The notes under the pieces are model-generated. The model made no database searches. It was given only the letters and a program-made list of their open reading frames with translations, and was not told the DNA's origin. A DNA stretch of 64,000 nt. Source: Opitutaceae bacterium (GTDB taxonomy: Bacteria > Verrucomicrobiota > Verrucomicrobiia > Opitutales > Opitutaceae). Each line of letters starts with the position of its first letter. The stretch's first letter is position 1. Location of the stretch: positions 992,001-1,056,000 of the forward strand of contig JAWLBB010000002.1 of NCBI GenBank assembly GCA_041395105.1, written 5' to 3'. This document shows positions 58,684-64,000 of the stretch, piece after piece. A program made the translations under genes and the position numbers.

Positions 58684-59241
58684 GTACCCGTCAGGAGGGT
58701 GGTTCTCCCGGACCGCATCCCGTGGGGGCGCACCGGGCGTCTATCCCGGAAACGACACCCTTCCCGACGCCGTTCTCCTGCGGATTGCAGGGGCGATCGG
58801 CATCATCCATTCGGTTTTTCATCGTTTCATCCGCCGGCGGCCCAAAACCATTCGAAGTCGTTCGACCGTCTTCGGCCCAATCGGCACCCCCTCCCCGCGG
58901 CCTGCCTTCACTTGGGAGGCTTCTGTCCAAATCGTTGTTTGGAAACATCTTCTGACGGAAGATCTCCGCAAGAAATCATCTGAAACGGCTGTTTCGCCTC
59001 GCCGGATTTACGGACACAAACACATCCGGGAGCACCCCGATTTGACACTGCCGTGACATTTCAGGGTTGACGGCATAAGTCACATTTGCAGAAATTTCAC
59101 GAAACGACACCCCTTCTGCCACCGCGGTCGACTCCCCGGTGGCCGACAAACCCGACATCAAACGCGCACCCTCGCTCTGGAAATTCGGCACTTTCAGCGA
59201 AGCCCACCTCACAACTGGAACTCCCTGATAGACTTCGAACC

Positions 59242-59251
59242 TGAAATTTCA
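59242..59251. promoter_or_regulatory. TGAAATTTCA palindrome upstream of the second lacI copy
   Basis: Perfect 10-bp palindrome with the same core as 54214-54223. A related GAAATTTC lies at 59091-59098 and TGAAAC-GGCT-GTTTC at about 58981-58995, all in the gap 58684-59300, which otherwise has no gene. Confidence 0.4.
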
Positions 59252-59303
59252 CCGAGGCTTCTCTTTCTTCCGATCACCGTCCGCAACCCCCCACGATTCA
59301 GCC

Positions 59304-60389
59304 ATCACTGTCGTCGAAATAGCGAAACACGCTCAGGTCTCCCCTGCGACCGTCTCGCGTGTCATCAATCAGCCTGAGAAAGTCTCTCAGGAGCGCGTGC
59401 GCGCGGTCCGACGGGCCATGAAAGCCCTTGACTACAGCCCGGCCCCGTTGAGCAACCGGAGGGGGCCCAAGTCGCGTCAGATCGCCGCCAAGTCCGTCGG
59501 CGTCTGGTTTGTGGGCGCCCAGCAAACCCCAAGCCTGAACTGGTTTCAGGATCAGGTCATCCAGATGCGCCCGTCGATGACCCGCTGTCGTGTCCACGTC
59601 AGCATGTATTACTCGGAGACCAATGCGGAGATCCCCTCGCCCATCCGGCAGCGGGAGGTCGATGGGGTCATCATCCAGGGGATGGAGCCGGCTTCCAGCT
59701 GCTGGCCGGTGCTGCGTGAGATGCCCAACGTCTGGTTCATGACACGGCGCTCGACCGATTACCCGGGCGACTACGTCGAGCCGGACAATCTGGCCAATGG
59801 CTTGATGGCCGCCGATTACCTGATCTCCCGGGGGCACAGCCGCCTGGTCGCCCTCAATACCGATCCCGATTACAGTGCGATCGCCATCCGGACCGACGCT
59901 TTCCTCCAGCATTGCGGTAGCCGGCGCATCTCCGCTTCCGCCATTAACGGCACCCCAAAGGATCACCCGGCCTATCTCGACACCCATCCCAGGGACGGCG
60001 AGGTCAATACCCTCGTCAGACGATGGGCCGCCATGTCCCCGCGCCCCACCGGAGTCTACCTGCCGGCGGACCATTTCTGCGGGTCCTTTCTCCGGGCGGC
60101 CCGTCACCTGGACCTCAAGCCGGAGCGCGACTTCGAACTCATTCTCGGCAACCGGTCGCCCATGATCTATCCGAACCTGAGCTACCAGCCGACCGCCATC
60201 GACATCAACCTGCCCACCCTGGTCAAGATGGTCGTCGATCACCTGCTCTGGCGGATCGACAATTTCAACTCCCCCGGACGCGTCGGGCTCTCCGTCACCC
60301 CGACCCTCCGTCCCGCACCGGGCATCAGCCTGGCCCAACACCTGGATATGGCCGATCCGGCGGAATTCCCCTCGGCCGTCTCACTATGA
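59304..60389 (+). CDS. LacI-family transcription regulator, copy 2, start codon unresolved
   Basis: A paralogue of the regulator at 54297, clearly similar along its whole length ('GVDG/EVDG-IIQGMEP', 'MTRRSTDYPGDYVEPDN', 'GVYLPADHFCGSFL'). The helix-turn-helix ('ITVVEIAKHAQVSPATVSRV') is encoded at 59304-59363. No ATG, GTG or TTG exists in frame between the upstream stop (59229-59231) and GTG 59397, which lies after the helix. Either it uses a rare start (ATC 59304, aligned near the Met region of copy 1, or CTG 59241), or it makes a protein without DNA-binding domain from 59397, or it is decaying. The coordinates given cover the conserved region; the start is not certain. Confidence 0.7.
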   Translation: MTVVEIAKHAQVSPATVSRVINQPEKVSQERVRAVRRAMKALDYSPAPLSNRRGPKSRQIAAKSVGVWFVGAQQTPSLNWFQDQVIQMRPSMTRCRVHVSMYYSETNAEIPSPIRQREVDGVIIQGMEPASSCWPVLREMPNVWFMTRRSTDYPGDYVEPDNLANGLMAADYLISRGHSRLVALNTDPDYSAIAIRTDAFLQHCGSRRISASAINGTPKDHPAYLDTHPRDGEVNTLVRRWAAMSPRPTGVYLPADHFCGSFLRAARHLDLKPERDFELILGNRSPMIYPNLSYQPTAIDINLPTLVKMVVDHLLWRIDNFNSPGRVGLSVTPTLRPAPGISLAQHLDMADPAEFPSAVSL

Positions 60390-60487
60390 GCCATGATCAA
60401 ACCCCGTCAGGCCATCTGGATTTCGTGTCCTTCGAATGACCACAAAGTCAATCGATCCGCACAACGCAAAAAACCAAACAAACAAAT

Positions 60488-63400
60488 ATGAACCCAAGAT
60501 CAAGACACCAACAGTGGACGAAGAGGGTGGTCATCCTGATGACCGGCGCTCTTCTTGCACTGCCGGCCGGTCTTTCCGCTCAGGAAGACCTGGCCAGTGA
60601 GCTGGCTCGCCTGCGTGCTGAGAATGCACGTCTGCGCGAACAGATCGCCGCAACGGAGGCCATGCCTGCACCGCAGGCCCAGCCTGCAGCCACGACCACC
60701 GCGCCGGCCCAGACGACATCCATTTCCGAGATGCCGGCTGAGACGACCGCGACCCAGACCACGCAAGGCGGTCAGGAAATCGTCGTTCTCTCACCCTTCG
60801 AGGTTTCCTCGGAGAAGGACTTCGGCTATCTGAAGACCAACGCGGCGACCGCCTCGCGTATCGGGATGGACATCCAGAACACCCCGATGAGCATCGCGGT
60901 CATGAGTGAAGACTTCATTGCCGACACCGGCTTGAAGACGATCACGGACATCTTCCGCTATACCGCATCGGGTTCGCCGGACAACAGCTTCAAGGGCCGG
61001 CGCCCGGCCAACGAAGCCACCCCGCAGGGCAACTTCACCATGCGTGGTTTCAAGGTCAACTCGCTGCTGCGCAACGGCGTCTTCCGCTACACCTCCTACA
61101 ACCTCGACAACATCGACCGCGTCGAGGTGGTCAAGGGGCCCGCCGCCGTCTTCTTCGGCCAGGGCTATCCCGGTGGTGTCGTCAACTACATCACCAAGAA
61201 GCCCGTCTTCGGTGAGATCCCCACCTCGATATCCTACTACATCGGCAACGACAACAGCCAGGGTGTCAGCCTCGACCACAATGCCCAGCTCTCCGAGAAG
61301 GCGGCCTTCCGCATCGTCGGGGCCTGGCATGCGGACAAGGGCCCGCGCACCGGGAATACTCCGACAACTGGAACGTGACCCCGTCCCTCACCTTCATTCC
61401 TTTCGAGGATGGCAAGATGAAGATCGACCTGTCACTGGAGGTTCTCGAGCAGAAGTACAACTCCACCTCCCATTCCTCCTGGGGATGGATCTATCCCGAC
61501 CAGTGGTTCCAGGACTATGGCAATCCTCCGGTCGACAAGATGCAGGCCGGCCTGGGAGCCAACTATGATCCCAACGACATGCAGAAGAACATCACGGCCT
61601 ACCGCGCTCGTATCCGCACCAACCCGGGTGCCTGGAACACCGACCGCGAGAAGGTTCTCGGCCAGGGTGAGTTGCCCCTCTACACCGCTGACGGTGTGAA
61701 ACCGGGCGCCCGCTACTACGACGCCAGCGGCACGCTCATCTACGACCGCGACTACCACTATGCCGCCGGCGGATCCTTCTCCGCCAACAGCGTGGTCACC
61801 CTGCAGGGTTCGATCGAGTATTCACCGACCGAGTGGTTGGATGCCCGTTACGTCTACACCCAGGACAGGGACCGTTACGATGCCGTCGAGGGCCGCACTC
61901 TGCAGGCGGCGGACTTCCTCTTCGACTCGACCAACGGTGGCGGTTCGACCGGTTACTACCGCGACACCCAGAACCATCAGTTGGACCTGATCTTCAAGGC
62001 CGATCTCCTCGGCACGAAGAACAAGATCCTGGTCGGCGGTTTGAAGAACAACTACTTCCAGCAGTACAACGCCAACTTCCAGGCGGCGCCCATCTACTGG
62101 CAGGTCCCGGGTTACAACTACCCGTATCCCGGCGCGCAGAGCCCCAAGGACGCCAACGGCAACCCGTATCAGCTGATCGACCCCGCCTATGCGCAGGGCT
62201 GGAACGTCCCGCAGAACCAGGTCCTCTACGACCGCAACGGCAATCCGCGCACCCCGGCCGAACTCTACACGAAGTTCGACCCGGGTGTTGAGGTTAAGCC
62301 GGACAACCGCAAGGTCTACCCGCTCGACCGCAACCTGCTCGACGGTTACAAGCCGGAACTCGAGGCCTACTACATCAATGTGCAGTCGCAGCTTCTTGAC
62401 GATCGCCTGACTCTCATGGCCGGTTACCGCAAGGAGGACCGGACCGAGAGCGGACAGTGGCTGCAGGTCAACGCCCCCTGGTTCGACTTCAATGCATTGG
62501 GTGAGCCGGCCGGCGCAAGCCCGGATCTTTACCCGCCGGATGTCTGGAATTACTCGTTGAGCTACGCGCCGACCAACTTCGGTCCGCTCGTCGAGCGCTC
62601 GGGTAATTCCTGGAACGTCGGCGCGTCCTTCAAGATCAATGACGAGAACAATATCTTCGTCACGGTCTCGAAGACCTTCAAGTTGAACCTCGGCTTCAGC
62701 GGCGGCTTCCTCGGATTGCCCGAGAATGCCGGCGATGTCATATCGGACGCCCTTGCCTGGGCGGCCTACAATGGTCAGAGCGGCTACGACTACCTGGGCA
62801 CGCGGATCACCTCCGTGGAACAGGGTCTGGACGTCATGAACAGCCGCGGCGCGTTTGACTACATCCAGAATGAAGAGGGCTTCAACTACGAGATCGGCTG
62901 GAAGACTTCGTTGAACGACAACAAGCTTGTCGGTACCTTGTCCGTCTTCCAGGGCGTTCGCCGCAACGAGAAGCTCGACGACGGCCAGAGGCAGTCCAAC
63001 GAGAACGAGCCCTACAACTCCTCGCAGACGCTCTTCTCGCCCGGTCCGAGCGAGTCCCTGCCGGGTGCACCGCAACGGAGCGCGTTCTATAATACTCGGG
63101 TCTTCCGCTGGCGCACCACCGGTATCGAGAATACCGTCACCGGCGCGGAGTTTGAGTTCATCTATACGCCGATCCCCAACTACCAGGCCGTCATCAACGG
63201 TGCCTGGCTCTGGCAGGCCGAGACCACCGACCACCCGTCCTATAAGTTGGGCGACGGCGCCATCGGTGATATCTTCCTGGGGCAGCGCATCGAGAACGTG
63301 CCGGAGTACCGGTTCAACCTCTGGAACAAGTACACCTTCACCGAGACGGCCCTGCGTGGTCTTTCCGTCGGTCTGGGTATGCGCTATTCCTCCGAGCAGA

Positions 63401-63621
63401 TCCTCTCGCGCTCCTATGACTGGAACGCCGACAAGGGCGGATTCACCTCCGGCGACTACCTGGTATTTGATGGCAACATCAGCTACCCCTGGTCGTTTGG
63501 CGGGTATGACTTCGTCAACACCCTGCAGGTCACCAACCTGACCGACGAGACCTACTACGAAGGCAGCTACTTCGCGTCGGACCGGCGGACCTGGAGATTC
63601 TACACCACCCTCAAGTTCTAA
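60488..63621 (+). pseudogene. TonB-dependent receptor, copy 2, single-base frameshift
   Basis: Nearly identical to copy 1 (same signal peptide, coiled coil, TonB box and barrel). The reading frame breaks near 61352: copy 1 has a run of four G (56349-56352) where copy 2 has three (61352-61354). The first part stops at 61378 after 'GPRTGNTPTTGT'; the rest is open from 61375 to 63621. The two pieces together cover all 1,044 positions. It may be an inactivated gene, a phase-variable or programmed frameshift, or an assembly error. Differences from copy 1 cluster in barrel loops (for example around 61600-61680 and 62985-63070). Confidence 0.88.
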
Positions 63622-63654
63622 GGGCGGTCAAGAATACAGTCTCATAACCATCAA

Positions 63655-63685
63655 GGCGGCGACCTCCGGGTCGCCGCCTTTTTTT
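63655..63685 (+). terminator. Intrinsic terminator after TonB receptor copy 2
   Basis: Identical in sequence to the terminator at 58653-58683, including the stem, TCCG loop and T-run, at the same distance from the stop codon. It belongs to the duplicated 3' flank. Confidence 0.93.
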
Positions 63686-63815
63686 GTACCCGTCAGGAGG
63701 GTGGTTCTCCCGGACCGCATCCCGCGTTGGCGCACCTCGCGTGCGCTTTCGAACTACTGCGCGGACCCGTCTTCAAAGGGCCAGGCCGACGCAACCAAGC
63801 CACGCCCCCACCCCC

Positions 63816-64000
63816 TTACCTCGTCCTGACCAACCTGTTTGAAAGACGCATACCGGGCACTTCGATCAGACGATAGGTGACCCAACTCACCAGCAGAGTG
63901 ACGGAAAGATAGAGCAACATTCCCTGAACCACACCGAAAGTCAGACCGAACTTAACGTAGAGGATGAGGACAAAGGCATGGTTGAGGTAGGCCGAGTAAC
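63816..64000 (-). CDS. Acyltransferase 3 family membrane protein, C-terminal end only
   Basis: The last 61 codons of a minus-strand gene whose start lies beyond the right edge. Translation reads 'YSAYLNHAFVLILYV' ... 'LLVSWVTYRLIEVPGMRLSN' and ends 'RLVRTR'. A C-terminal helix followed by the 'Y-R-x-I-E-x-P' motif is typical of OafA/YrhL-type acyltransferases, which acylate surface sugars or peptidoglycan at the inner membrane. Confidence 0.8.
   Translation of the reverse strand, partial: YSAYLNHAFVLILYVKFGLTFGVVQGMLLYLSVTLLVSWVTYRLIEVPGMRLSNRLVRTR

Noticed and set aside
1..64000. tRNA, rRNA or other structural RNA genes
   Set aside because: Reading through the gaps showed no cloverleaf, rRNA or tmRNA-like sequence; the gaps hold palindromic repeats. 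A covariance-model search would be needed to exclude small RNAs.

Overview
The window (about 62% GC by eye) looks like a chromosome segment of a Verrucomicrobiota bacterium, most likely Opitutia/Opitutales. The reasons are family resemblances: TonB-dependent receptors with a 'VLSPFEV' TonB-box region paired with LacI-type regulators, a giant secreted Ig-repeat protein with the C-terminal block common in that group, a clade II (Sec-type) nitrous oxide reductase cluster, and many short palindromic repeats between genes. The genus cannot be fixed from this sequence alone.

Layout. 1-4.8 kb: 5' part of a giant secreted Ig/FN3 protein (minus strand, runs off the left edge). 5.1-6.3 kb: a RAYT (REP-associated tyrosine transposase) inside an array of its presumed REP palindromes. 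6.3-10.3 kb: DAHP synthase, a PfkB/KDG-type sugar kinase, a small membrane protein and TatC. 11-17.7 kb: acyl-CoA dehydrogenase, an ETF:quinone oxidoreductase-like protein with two ferredoxin-like cluster motifs, and divergent EtfB and EtfA. 18-30.9 kb: an electron-transfer island, apbE-rnfB-[pyruvate:ferredoxin oxidoreductase fused to a ferredoxin]-rnfC-D-G-E-A-nqrM-like-ferredoxin:NADP reductase. 30.9-33.9 kb: a URO-D family protein and a sodium/solute symporter. 34-41.9 kb: a nos cluster (fasciclin lipoprotein, cytochrome c, nosZ, membrane protein, nosL, nosD, nosF, nosY) facing an Rrf2 regulator. 42-44.7 kb: a GH9 glycosidase and a PhyH-family oxygenase, peppered with long palindromes. 44.8-51.2 kb: a seven-gene TonB2/TtpC-type energising system on the minus strand. 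51.2-53.7 kb: an alpha-L-rhamnosidase. 54.3-63.7 kb: a duplicated LacI regulator + TonB receptor unit, the second receptor frameshifted. 63.8-64 kb: the C-terminus of an acyltransferase.

How it fits together. Pyruvate (PFOR) and NADPH/NADH (FNR, Rnf) can exchange electrons through ferredoxin, and Rnf couples this to an ion gradient. Flavin oxidation of acyl-CoA feeds quinone through ETF/ETF-QO. Nitrous oxide is a terminal electron acceptor. The TonB system powers the outer-membrane receptors, which with GH78 and GH9 suggest growth on plant or algal polysaccharides.

The most unusual signal is a family of ~62-bp palindromes with conserved GGGGTCAGGCCGC ends and variable centres. Two copies lie in frame inside the GH9 coding sequence, one forms the C-terminus of the nqrM-like gene, and others touch stop codons. 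At least four other palindrome families, most headed by GTAG, fill the intergenic spaces.
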